From NCBI GenBank assembly GCA_951804985.1, contig OX638132.1, positions 86,246,696 through 86,310,695 on the forward strand: a stretch of 64,000 nt of DNA. Reading direction: 5' to 3'. Shown in pieces: positions 25,601-35,246 of the stretch. The notes beneath the pieces were generated by a model. The model made no database searches and had not been told where the DNA came from. It worked only from the letters and a program-made list of their open reading frames with translations. The position numbers and the translations under genes were made by a program. Within the stretch, counting starts at the first letter, position 1. The number at the start of each line of letters is the position of its first letter. This DNA is from Dryomyza anilis. Its lineage: Eukaryota > Arthropoda > Insecta > Diptera > Dryomyzidae.

Positions 25601-28600
25601 CAGTCATAAATTTTCCGACTTTAATTGGCTCTTGCTTCTAAATACAAATTTTTAAAATTATGTTTGTATTCATTTCATTACTTATGGTTATATTATTGTT
25701 ATAAACAAATTTATTTAAAAAGTCTAGAAATTAAAAATTACTGTAGCAAACATAATATGTTGCCTGCATATAAATAAAACTCAAACATATATATAAAACT
25801 CGATACTCGAACTCGATTAAAAGCAATGACGCATATTCATAGACCATTTAAATTCTACTTTATTGACAATTTTGACAAATACTAAAATGTATTTTAATTT
25901 TTAAGTTGAATTTAAATTTTTTTATGAATATGATGTATGGGATGTCCAAAAAGAAAATATAGAATCAAGTGGTATAATCTACAATTATGCGAAAATGTTT
26001 CTGATAAAACCCATCTTATCTAGAACGATATGGCTATTTTATGTGATGAATATATCTAAACAATTTTGGAAATTGTTTTATTTTCGAATATAAATGTTGT
26101 TTGTTCAAAATACAAAAATTTTGAACAAACAACATTTATATTCGAAAATAAAACAATTTCCAAAATTGTTTAGATATATTCATCACATAAAATAGCGATA
26201 TCGTGCTAGATAAGATGGGTTTTATCAGAAACATTTTCGCATAATTGTAGATTATACCACTTGATTATATATTTTCTTTTTGGACATCCCATACATCATT
26301 TCCTTACAACTCGAGGATGCTGAATTCGACTGCATATTCAGTTTTTTCTATCACGAATCATTTTACGAAAATTAATTTAAAATTTGAGACCATCATCGTG
26401 CAAAAAAGTTGTAATTAAAAAAGTTTTTATTTAAGAGGACAGAAAAATTTTAATAAATATAATATTTGGATACCACTCAGAATTTTCGAATTATATTATA
26501 TTACAGTATTTATGAACCCAGTATACTGTTTGCTTCGATATCATTAGGAGTTCAATGCAATATGTATCGATAACGAAAACAAAACTAATCAAAATTCGCA
26601 AATGCTTCGGAAAATATTACGATATCCATGTGATAAATGTTTAAGGATTGTATCTTCATTCTTATAAAAACTATAAAGTTTCGAAATCAAACTTTTTATC
26701 TTATCAAAATTAGTAAGAGAAAGCTTCAAAGGCATCGAAGGTTTCCGAGATATAAGTAGCAGACTGGAATTCAATGGAATTCAATAAATAAAACGATAAT
26801 ATAGTTATCTGAAACATCTCTATTAGGATTTTACCCTATATGATTAGATTGAATATGGCCGAGTTCTGACAAGAAAAACGGCAGTGCCCTGTTCACAATG
26901 TACAAAAATCTAAATTTCTTCGAAAGGTTTATATAGAAATGATGTTTATGATTTCCATAAGATATTTTTATATCGTTTCGCAGAGTAGTATTACGGAAAA
27001 TAATATTTTGGGCTTTAAATGTTATTGTTTCGATATCGATAAAATATTTTTTGGGTTACTTCCCAGCAAACCAAACGATAATTTTACGATATCGAAACGA
27101 TATCATTTATATGCTCAAATTGTCGTTTTCGATTATCTATAATGATATGAAAACGATAGGGTTTTCGATTAAAACGAACCTGTCTAAAACGATATCGTTG
27201 TTTTTGTCGTTATAGATGTCGAGATGATATCACACATGGATTTATTTCGATAAACAAATTTTATTTGTTTGGAACTTTTTATTTTTTGACTAAAATTATA
27301 AAGAACACGCAATTTAATTTTCAAATATTTTGAGTTTTATATCTAAAATTTATCATTATTACATCGAATTTAAAAATTATCGTCAAATGGTTTGTAGGGT
27401 TGTCAAACTTAGAAATTGTGATTTCGTAAAAAAAATCATTTTGTGTGATTTTAATAATACCCAGATCGATATCATACGAGATCAATGGAATAAGACTTCA
27501 AACGACATCGGATACAATCTCGTAGCGATATCGAGCGTCGTAGCGATATCGAGCGAATCGAGGGCTACATGTTTCCTCATAATTAGGAAATTTGGCTTAT
27601 ATTAAGGAAAATGTTCTGTATAATCAGGAAGTTTTTCTACTATTAAGGAAAACCCATAATTGAAATAAGGAAAATTGAACTTAACGCTATTTCAAGTAAA
27701 TATTCCTTTATATAAAGATACTGTTTTCTGAGTGTGGTAGTTAGATATCGATGTGTTTATCAGGGTTTTTTTCGATATTAGAAATTTTTCGAAATCGGAA
27801 CTAATCGATGAAAAAAACAATCAAAGTTCGAGATTGCTTTGAAAAATATTTAGATATCGTTGTGATACATGTAAAAATACCATATCTTGTAAAAGTATTT
27901 CAATGTACGAGAAATTTTTTAAATTAGAAACGATAAAGCAACGAGATCAAACTTTTAATCGAAGTTATTCGAGAAAGCTTTAAGGAATCGAAGAATTCCA
28001 AGATATGGCAGTTGAATCTTTCGAATCTTTCCACTAATATAAAATTTTGTTAAACCCAAAATTAAGTTAAAAGGGTTAAAATTAAATTATTAATTATGAA
28101 ATAGTGCATAATTATTAGGCGTTTGTATAAATATTAATAGCTGAGTAATAAAAACCCTTATAGACAAAACTTCAAAGTGTTCCATAAAACACCAATAAAA
28201 TTACTCAATTACCAGCCTATAGAAACACATGATCATGTAATAAAAAATATTGTCTTCCCCATGAAATAATAGCGAGAAGAAGAAGAAAAAAACACAAATC
28301 ATCGAAATTCTCACGTTTGGCTGCCACCGCAATAGACAAAAAGAAAAAACCACAGTATTACCGGCAATTCCGTTGCGTGTTAATGAAAATGAAATTATTT
28401 GAATAGTCAACTCGGGTACAATATAAGCCACATAATGTCGAGAGGTGTTTCGAGTGTGTATTGCATAGGAAATCACAAAACATAAAACCAACTATATTTA
28501 TTTATTATACAACAAATTCATTAACGAGATTTCGTCAAGTTATTTATTATTATTAGTTTTTTTTTAATTTTTTTTTTCGTTTTTTTCGTATCGAGGGAGC

Positions 28601-31600
28601 CTAGGTATTTAGGTAACTGGGTGAGTCGCTTAAGCAAGATCAAAACCAGCGTTTGGTTCGGTTACCAGTAGGCAGCGCAGCGCAGCGCAGTTCAAGCAGC
28701 AGGAGAAGGCATCTCATGTGTATTATTTTTCAAAGAAACAAAACAAAAATACGAAATACTATAGTGAAAGCCGTTTTAGTTGCATAATCGAGACACACAA
28801 ACACACTATGCCGAGTTGTTTGGTATTTTCTTACAGTGTATTGCAGTGAGTTGGGTGCGCACGCGCTCTCAGTGCGCTCTATGTGCTCTGGACGTTATTT
28901 ACCGTTTGAAAAACTGCTTTTACTACTCTACTCAATTCACTCAATTCTCTATGCATTGACCAACTGAGCGCCGCTGCGCATGCGCAACATTTGAACAATG
29001 CAGCATTAAGTTTCGCCTGCTATTTTCGGTTTCATTCAATAAAATATCGATTTTTCGTAATTTTGGTTGGTGCATTTTTTTTATTATTATTTTTTAGTTT
29101 TGTCTTTGTGTGTGTCTCACAGAGCGGCAGCAGCACATTTTAGTTTTGGTGCTTAACCTAATTATGCGCTCGTTTTTTAACGAAATTCCCAAAACGTGTT
29201 GTTGAAGTCTGCTGGCGGTTTGTTGTCTTTTCTGTTCAGCGCCTTTCGACTTAAAGCAAAATGTGCAAATCACTTATACGCCATGTGGCACTGACGATCG
29301 CTAATTGAGCAATATCAGAAAAAAGTATTTTCGTAATAGTAGCTATTTTAATTTTAAGAAATTAAGCAAATGTATAAAACATATACAAATAATTCTGTTT
29401 ATCGCGAAAATATATTATTTTGCTGTAGTTTTTATTATAATTATTGACGGCTTTTTTAAAACGTTTTATTAGGGTTTCTTGTCTACCTGTTCGGTACAAA
29501 TTTAGTAATTGATTTTAAACTACCTTCGCGATGAGCTACAGATTTGAGATTCTAAATATTGCCTCGAACTGGATGACAATGCAATATAATCGTTCACGGT
29601 CCATATAAAAGACACTTTGACACATGAATATTTTGAATTTTAATAATATTAGGCCTTTCGAATTCTGTCAGACGAAGAACCAAATGACACAAAAAATTAA
29701 AAATATTTTTTTTTATATAAAAACATTTTATATTAAAAAATATTTTTTATTTCATATTTTTTTAAATTTATATTAGAATGCTTTCATAAAAAAAATAATC
29801 GACGTAAATACAGCAACCGATATTAATTACATGCATTAAATACAGCAATTACTTTTGCTGATATAAATATTTGTGCGTCAATACAGCAAATTTTTTAGTC
29901 CGCGCAGTTTCAGCAATTATATTTCGTCACTGTCATGCCAAAGGGGCGAATGTGCATTTTTAAAAATGTTGGGAAATCAAATTTTAAAGTTTGAAGAGCT
30001 TTAAAAATCAGAAAAATTTATATTTTCTTTAATTTGTTCTGTTATTTTAGTTTATTCGTCAATTATTATATCGTATATAAAATATCTTTAGATTTGGACA
30101 ACCTACTTAATTATAAATACGGATTTTGTGAGGCTATATCCTGATCAAAACGCAAATATTTTTGTTTTTTATGACATAACTTTTTATTAGCACAAGTTAA
30201 AATAGTAATGTAGAGGCATTAATTGTTTGTTTTTAAAGCACCTATAGATCTGCATCATTAATTAAAAATATTTTGTCAAACATTAATTTGCCATTTGTTA
30301 TTTGCAGGAAAAAATGTTTGTCAAAATATTTTTAAGTAATGATGCAGTTCGATAGGTTCTTTAAAAACAAACAATTAATACCTCAACACCACTATTATAT
30401 CTTGCACCAATTAAAAGTTATGGCGAAAAAACGAAAAGATTCGCCCTTTCGGCATGACAAGATTTTCAATTTTTCAAAATTCGCCCTTTTGGTTTTGTCT
30501 TTTGTGACTAGAAATACCCAACAAAATGACACGCGATTTTAGCACAGCATACTTGAGGATAAACTACATTAAAAAATGTAAAAAAAACGCAAATGTCAAA
30601 AATTGCACATTCGCCCCCTTGGCATGATATGATAGTGACGATTTGTCAATATTCTATTTTATCACTTTATTTTAGAAACGCTAAAAAAATGTTCTTTTTA
30701 AAAGTTCAACAAAGTCTCTACACATTCGCAAATATTTCAGTACAAAAGTAATTACAAATCTTAGTGATTACATCGAGTGAAGAACAAGGTAAATTAATGG
30801 TAAATTAATAGTAAAATAATAATTTTTTTACTATTCAAATTGGTCAATAGGATGCATACCATTATTACAATAATATTCATTATATTTAATTTGTTCAATT
30901 AATTTTTCTAATACGTACCGTTTATAAAATAAAATGCAATATTTTTTTTTCGTTCCCACCCACTACTTACAATACAAATATATAGTTCTGTGATAAAATA
31001 GTTTAAAATAAAAAACTTAAACGCAGTATTTCTTTTAATTGTTTAGACTAATTTTAATATATAAATGAATCCTAATTTTCCAATACGTTTTTAAGATAAT
31101 TGGTTATAAACTTGGATATTTTTGTTTTTTTTCATCATGATGATGTATGGTTATCTATAGCATAGTCCAAACTAACTACACGCTGCAAAAAAAATGGCTC
31201 TCCCAAACATAATTTTGCAGGCATTAACATGTATGTTTGGAATTTTATGTAAACATAATATATAATTGCCTGATAAATCATTTCTAAACAGTGTTGTATT
31301 GAGACTTGAACAGTGTTGTAATGAGCACTGACTTACATTATATTATCCCGGAAACATTTTAATGTTGCCCCTTAAAATCGAGTATGTTCTAATGGAAACA
31401 TAATAATTACTAAAATAAGTATTTGAACCGAAACATAAATATGTTCAAAATAAAACATGATTTTGAACGACCTGAATATATGTAAATATGTTTCCAGTGA
31501 AACATATCAGTTGTTTCAGTTCAAAAAGTAGTATGTTTGCATAGAAACATATTTAAATATTTTTGGAAAGAAATCCTGAAAATAAAATAAAAATAAAAAA

Positions 31601-34600
31601 ATGTTTTTTATTCATTTTTATTAAAAATATTTAAACATGCACAGTGGGAATTTATAATAATTGAATTCATATACAAATTTTTAAATGCATAAATAAATAA
31701 TTCGTTTAAAACTGCAAGTACAAGTGATAGCATCATCCAAAATGTACAATTGCACCTGTAGACGCTAAACCAGACGATCCACGCTCGCTTTATATTTGGT
31801 ACAGTTACCGTTGGTCTCAGTGCAGAACATAGCGTAGACAAGGAATTCACGGAGGCTTTTGTAAAAAAACATGCCAAATTCTGTTTGAAAATCGAAACAC
31901 AGATTTTTATTTGTGGTTTTTTCACATTAGTTTCATAAATTATATACTGCACTATTAAATTATATATTATACTCTCTTACTATTTGTACTTTTTGTAACA
32001 CAATTTATATATTTATTTAATTTACAAATAACAAAATTATTACCCACGCGAACACGTTTTCTCAACGAACAACAAAAGACACGTACACAGAAAATGCCGA
32101 TCACCGAGTGCTCGACAAGTGCCAACTTCGTATACAAGAAGAATGTTGCAAGAATACATTTATTTAAATCCAATTTCTTTTTTGTTTGTTTTTAAACATC
32201 AATATGTTCAAACGATGGCAAAAGATGGCGTAGGTAGAAAATGCTGCACAACGTTCGTCAGTCGATAAATTATCGAATTAAGACGACCGTGGCGAACATA
32301 CGTTATATTTAGATTTGATTAGCATTTTCTGTATTTCGAAACCTAGTTTTAGCCTAGTAAATTTCCAAGAAACAGTTTATTCAAATGCAATTAAAATTTT
32401 ATGTTGGTATTGTAACATATTTATGGTAAATTTGACAGATTCTGCTGGACATTATAATAATGTTTACACGTGAGCCAAAATAAATTCAATTTCGATTATA
32501 ATTTAATTACACTTCATTCCAAATACATGAATGGTAATTTCGTATTACTTTTTAATTACATTCAAACATATTCAAACTAATCTTTTCTATCCGTGTATCA
32601 AAATTGCTAACTTTTTTTATATTTGATCCATTTTTTAAAATAGTTCCTGAGAACTTAATTCGTTCAAAAATAGTCTAAAAAAATCAATATTTTTCGAGTT
32701 TAGATTCAAATATCTAAAAAAAATATAGGAATAACAGTATTTATTGGTATATTGTAATTAGTCTTGACAATTGAAAGAAAAATTGCGTTTACAGTTTTTT
32801 GGAAAACTAGTTGTGTAAATAACTGAATTTTTTTAATTTTAAAAAGTGGCTGAAAAGGACCTGAAAATTCGAGAGCTATTTTCTTAAAAACGTTGCGTAA
32901 TTGAATAAAAAAACTGAATAAACAGTCATAAATCAGCATCCGCGAATTGTATAGAATTGATGTGTGCACTAAGAAAACAAAGATGATTACCAGAAATATC
33001 GCAGTCCTAAATATCAAATTATTTAGATCGTCTTTGACACAACCATCTCTCAAACATCCGACGAATAAGATAAATATTGCTGGCAACCATCTTTCAAATT
33101 TACGATTATTTATAGCAACAATCAAATAAACATCTTACAAATATGAAGATAGTTGAGGAATATTTGGAAAAGGTACTCCATTAGAATTCGCGGAGTAATT
33201 TTTATTGAATTAAAATAAGATGAGTAAATGTACTTTTATTTATTCTAGAATTAAAACAGTTTCCTGTTTATACATCGCCATCGTCTTTATTAATCCTTTG
33301 AAGGTAAAATTGTGCAATGACTTGTGACTTCTTCGCAGTTGAACCAAGTCCGACCGGCGATGCTGTCACCAAAGTGAACTCTGAAAAGAAATATTTCCCA
33401 TCACGTGCTGGTAATATCAATCTCAGGAAGTTTTACTCACTTTACTCACCATTAAAATGTAATATTTGAGTTCACTTTTTTACACCATTTGATTTACTTA
33501 ATTGTTGTGGATAAATCGAGCGTAAGGAAAAAGTACGCCATTTTCCTTTTTTACAGTATTCAAATGTCAAAATACTTCAAAAGTTTTGCTGCAAATGTCT
33601 AAGAACTCAGGATGTTTGCTATCAGTCAACTGTAAATATCTCAATTATCATTGCTGTTGTGGCAAACATCTTGTAACTATTTGCATATATGTCATATTTT
33701 ATGGGATGTTTAAATATTTGCTATAAAGCGTAAATTTAAACAGATAGTTGCAGCAAGACTTTAATAAACATCTTGTTTTCTTAGTGTGGGATGCACATGG
33801 CAATATTTATTTATTCTTGAATACGTTGACATAGGAGGGATTTGATATATAATTTATTTCCTTTAATAAATAAGAAAGGTTAAGTGTAAGAGTTTTAACC
33901 TTAAATAAACTAAATAAACATTATTGGTGCTTAATAACAAAGATGTTCTTAAATAAATGCATATATATGACCTTTTTGTGGATAATCTCAGAATGTCGGA
34001 CGTACAGAACGAACATTTTTATATTCGTATTTAAGTTTTTATATGCCACCACAGTGAAACGGTTATTATTATGGTAAAAAATATTAAAACAATAGTATTT
34101 ATACCATTCTATCAGTGGGTAAAACTGGAGCTATAAGGAAACGTTTGGCAATTCTTTCGAAAAGCATTAGTTCTGAGAGCAAACGTTTCAATCGGAACAC
34201 TTGTTCAAAAGTTCCCGTTCAACAGTTGCGTCTGGAACTTTTGCTTAAGAATAGCGATTGGTGATTCGTTTCTCGCTTAAAATTCTAATGGAGATGGAAA
34301 AATTACGATTGCTACTTTCTTAAAAATGTAGGCAGTTAAAATCAGCACCAGTGATTTATATAAAATTTATATAAAGAAAATTCGTGTTGAGTTAATTATT
34401 TAAAAATATTGTTTTTCAGAAAATGTATTTGATAAGTTTCTAGTTTATATTTAAATAGATTATTTAAATAAATGCAAATATTTCTATATTAAAAATATTT
34501 TTTAATACGTATCTACTAACATTTAACATGTTTTTAACTAAAAATGCTAATTTCATTTTTTTTTTCTATTTCTCTTATTATGTCTCTCTACTGCTCACTC

Positions 34601-35246
34601 TACTGTTTTATAACAAAAAAAAAAACTATAAAACATCTACAACATTTGAACGATTCCCTCACCAACCATAATTAATCAATCAATCAATCAATTAAACAAT
34701 TGACTTAACAAACAACTTTAATCATTTTATGTGTGCGCATCATATGCTGTATCATTGTTTTGATTGCATCCCTGCATCCGCTTCCGCATTCGTTACTGCT
34801 TTCGCATCCGCAACTGAAACCCACAATCAAAACCGGCTTTGTCACCGCCTTCAACATACACCGAACGCACTCCACCAAAACAGGAATACAAGAATTTACT
34901 CATGTTCCTTTTGCAGCGCCGCGACAAGTCGCTGAGTGACGAGATCAGCCCTGTAACCGCCAACGGCTACTGCCAGAGCATCGACGATCAGTGGATGCCG
35001 TCAACGACAAAGACGCAAACGTCGTCGACGACGGCGCAGCTGGGCAACGGCCACAGCCAACAGAACGGCAAAGCGAATGGAGGACTCAAGAATGGCGTCG
35101 TCAAGAATGGCAACGTCACGAACGGCAGTCTGCACAAAAATGGCAACAGTGCAACGGCGCTGCCCAACGGCGGCAGCAGCAACAAAATTCGCAACGGCGG
35201 CAACGAGCTGCCGGCGCAGCTTACACAGAGAAAAATACAAAAATAA
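10584..35246 (+). CDS. ELOVL-family very-long-chain fatty acid elongase (whole gene span)
   Basis: Spliced gene: exons 10584-10641, 15654-15736, 20646-20753, then 21152-21232 or 22897-22980, then 24288-24344, 24729-24834, 24899-25035, 25111-25266, 34917-35246. All joints keep frame; the product is 371 residues (first alternative exon) or 372 (second). ELOVL enzymes are multi-pass ER membrane 3-ketoacyl-CoA synthases that condense malonyl-CoA with an acyl-CoA, the first step of chain elongation. Family signatures are present in order: KFTEFMDT, the histidine box HVIHH (about residues 145-149), HIVMYTYYM and TLQMVQF. The start is the first ATG after a splice acceptor at 10558, so a non-coding 5' exon lies further upstream and was not located. 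The wording is close to my memory of Drosophila CG31522 (ELOVL4/7 group), but CG31523 or another paralogue is possible. The C-terminal tail is unusual: about 109 residues, rich in Asn, Gly, Ser and Thr. Confidence 0.95.
11051..11365 (+). mobile_element. tRNA-derived SINE, copy 2 (well preserved)
   Basis: Head has RNA polymerase III box A (tagctcagtggtta, 11058-11071) and box B (ggttcaatcc, 11102-11111). The tRNA-unrelated body ends in a TTA/ATT-repeat tail. The anticodon-loop order in the best copy (CTGCGAG) suggests a tRNA-Arg(GCG)-like source. Located in ELOVL intron 1. Confidence 0.9.
12659..13276. mobile_element. Inverted-repeat element with CAGTGCTAG ends
   Basis: Ends TTTCAGTGCTAG and CTAGCACTGAAA, with TTTAAAC-type words repeated internally near both ends. 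Its centre (about 12850-13140) is the reverse complement of material at 14282-14760. Confidence 0.55.
14282..14500 (+). repeat. Two-copy tandem repeat, period 108 bp
   Basis: Two nearly identical units starting ttacgaaaatctacatttg at 14282 and 14390. The reverse complement of one unit occurs at about 13020-13125. Confidence 0.85.
14518..14645. mobile_element. 128-bp MITE with AAGGGTATTCATT ends
   Basis: Terminal inverted repeats AAGGGTATTCATTTCACTTC and its near-complement GAAGTAAAATGAATACCCTT. It interrupts the repeat that is present in reverse at 12850-13140. Confidence 0.75.
14868..14996. mobile_element. 129-bp palindromic MITE
   Basis: CCCCATATTTTG at the left and CAAAATATGGGG at the right, with inner arms sharing cgaaaag...gtgattcgtcaaaa. 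Almost the whole element folds into a hairpin. The inner words resemble the element at 1399. Confidence 0.8.
15654..15736 (+). CDS. ELOVL exon 2 (coding)
   Basis: Bounded by acceptor ttcag and donor gtgagt. It codes DSRTKDWPMMSSPFPTLAVC followed by LSYVYIVK, the conserved entry into the first membrane segment of ELOVL proteins. The phase joins exactly to the G left by the previous exon. Confidence 0.92.
18019..18275. mobile_element. Inner hairpin element with GTCATGTCAGAAGGGCGAAT ends
   Basis: Left GTCATGTCAGAAGGGCGAAT at 18019 and its reverse complement ending at 18275, about 257 bp. The ends resemble those of the host element (CATGCCAAAGGGGCGAAT), so the two belong to related families. Confidence 0.7.
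18407..18804. mobile_element. 398-bp element with perfect 15-bp inverted ends
   Basis: CCCAGTAGTAAATTT at 18407-18421 and its exact reverse complement at 18790-18804. A diverged second copy follows directly (about 18810-19904), ending aatttaattctggg; it carries the SINE at 19190. Confidence 0.8.
19190..19438 (-). mobile_element. Diverged tRNA-derived SINE, copy 3
   Basis: Reverse-strand match to the SINE body (ggtaacgcggtatagaag, tttctatgaaaa) and head (gtctgagctacctctg). It lies within the element that follows 18804. Confidence 0.7.
20089..20134. repeat. Perfect 21-bp-arm palindrome
   Basis: Arms 20089-20109 and 20114-20134 are exact complements around a gata loop. It could be a hairpin or the core of a small element. 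Confidence 0.9.
20646..20753 (+). CDS. ELOVL exon 3 (coding)
   Basis: 36 codons in phase 0 at both ends, from acceptor tacag to donor gtacgt. It codes VLGPRLMENRKPFRLQNTLV and continues to the hydrophobic segment ending SAWLFYE. GPxxMxxRKPF is a hallmark of insect ELOVLs. Confidence 0.95.
21152..21232 (+). CDS. ELOVL alternative exon 4a
   Basis: 27 codons, phase 0, acceptor ttatag and donor gtaagt. It codes SLMGGWWGHYSLRCQPVDYT then DSPTARR. It shares RCQPVDY with the exon at 22897 and would occupy the same place in the protein, the loop after the second membrane segment. Confidence 0.85.
22279..22529. mobile_element. 251-bp MITE with GGGTATTCATATAAC ends
   Basis: GGGTATTCATATAAC at 22279-22293 and its exact reverse complement at 22515-22529. 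It lies in the intron between ELOVL exons 4a and 4b. The ends resemble those of the element at 14518. Confidence 0.8.
22897..22980 (+). CDS. ELOVL alternative exon 4b
   Basis: 28 codons, phase 0, acceptor tttgcag and donor gtatgt. It codes LSLSGWLTGHYNFRCQPVDY then SNNPRTLR. It aligns with exon 4a (G-W-x-x-G-H-Y-x-x-R-C-Q-P-V-D-Y) with one extra codon near the start. Each is a full replacement for the other. Confidence 0.87.
23091..23269. mobile_element. 179-bp MITE with TGCACGCACAGA ends
   Basis: Left TGCACGCACAGAGAAAATCA and right side ending tttctgtgagtgca are inverted. Inner arms (accaccatcatg / catggtggtgat, gggcatcattt / aaatgatgccg) extend the pairing over most of the length. Located just downstream of ELOVL exon 4b. 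Confidence 0.8.
24288..24344 (+). CDS. ELOVL exon 5
   Basis: 19 codons, phase 0, coding MVHACWWYYFSKFTEFMDT. KFTEFMDT is the conserved KxxExxDT motif of ELOVL enzymes. Confidence 0.95.
24729..24834 (+). CDS. ELOVL exon 6 with histidine box
   Basis: Codes IFFVLRKKTTQVTSLHVIHH and on to KFTPG. HVIHH is the HxxHH box needed for catalysis. The donor is gttcgt, a weaker form than usual; the short intron is 24835-24898. Confidence 0.95.
24899..25035 (+). CDS. ELOVL exon 7
   Basis: Begins GC to complete a Gly codon, then GHSTFFGLLNTFVHIVMYTY and on to LTTLQM. HxxMYxYY and the start of TxxQxxQ are ELOVL family motifs. Donor gtaagt. Confidence 0.95.
25111..25266 (+). CDS. ELOVL exon 8
   Basis: 52 codons, phase 0, coding VQFILIMVHAFQLLFIDCNY and the last membrane segments, ending NEFYKAAYKGRRM. 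It is followed by a 9.65-kb intron. Confidence 0.95.
25930..26299. repeat. 370-bp near-perfect palindrome (long hairpin)
   Basis: Arms 25930-26110 and 26119-26299 (181 bp each) are complementary with about three mismatches, around an 8-base loop (tacaaaaa). The outer ends read atgatgtatgggatgtcc and its complement. Inside the ELOVL intron it would be transcribed as a long double-stranded hairpin. Confidence 0.93.
26517..26785. repeat. GATATCG-type dispersed repeat, copy 3
   Basis: Starts cccagtatactgtttgcttc and ends with gagaaagcttcaaaggcatc...gcagactg, shared with the copies at 4435 and 27064. Confidence 0.5.
27064..28010. repeat. GATATCG-rich dispersed repeat, copy 4
   Basis: Starts CCCAGCAAACCAAACGATAA. 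It is homologous to 1311-1850 at the start and to 4435-4860 at the end (cgagaaagctttaaggaatc). Contains a short tandem cgtagcgatatcgag. Appears composite. Confidence 0.55.
28590..29275. promoter_or_regulatory. GC-richer promoter-like island with NRF1/Ewg-like palindrome
   Basis: Stands out from AT-rich surroundings: cagcgcagcgcagcgcag repeats at about 28673, gcgcacgcgctctcagtgcg, and the perfect palindrome TGCGCATGCGCA at 28975-28986, which fits the NRF1 (fly Ewg) consensus. It could be an alternative promoter inside the last ELOVL intron. No start site or coding exon is demonstrable. Confidence 0.35.
29924..30641. mobile_element. 718-bp inverted-repeat element, copy 2 (intact)
   Basis: Ends tcgtcactgtcatgccaaag and its near-complement reaching 30641 (cccttggcatga...agtgacga). 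Inner hairpin arms pair attaaaaatattttgtcaaa with tgtcaaaatatttttaagta. Non-coding, so non-autonomous. Confidence 0.8.
31177..31560. mobile_element. Dispersed element starting ACACGCTGCAAAAAAA
   Basis: The terminus (acacgctgcaaaaaaa, then ggctctcccaaacataattt) is repeated in reverse at 61930-61988. The interior is rich in aaacatat words. The right boundary is uncertain. Confidence 0.5.
32770..32975 (+). repeat. Dispersed repeat family copy (second)
   Basis: Matches 2650-2835 in order (ttttttggaaaact, gttgtgtaa, taaaaagtggctgaaaag, aatcagcatccgcgaattgt). A 139-codon reverse frame over this block is a by-product. Confidence 0.55.
34917..35246 (+). CDS. ELOVL last exon, low-complexity C-terminal tail
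   Basis: Acceptor ccttttgcag. Reads RRDKSLSDEISPVTANGYCQ, then a tail rich in NG, KNG and GG pairs, ending QRKIQK and TAA at 35244. The join is in frame after ...GRRM. Most ELOVLs end with a short basic tail for ER retrieval; this end has lysines but no canonical KKxx. The exon is markedly GC-richer than its surroundings. Confidence 0.85.
   Translation, partial: RRDKSLSDEISPVTANGYCQSIDDQWMPSTTKTQTSSTTAQLGNGHSQQNGKANGGLKNGVVKNGNVTNGSLHKNGNSATALPNGGSSNKIRNGGNELPAQLTQRKIQK

Larger units (their letters stand above)
25267..34916 (+). other. Last ELOVL intron (9.65 kb)
   Basis: Flanked by donor gtaagt and acceptor ttttgcag. It contains the palindrome at 25930, GATATCG-rich repeats, the promoter-like island near 28.6-29.3 kb, the element at 29924, and other repeats. 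No further ELOVL exon was found, and short open frames in it lie in repeats. Confidence 0.75.

Noticed and set aside
32706..33125. 139-codon open frame on the minus strand
   Set aside because: It overlaps a dispersed repeat also present at 2650-2835, has no recognisable domain, and its hydrophobic look comes from AT-rich codons.
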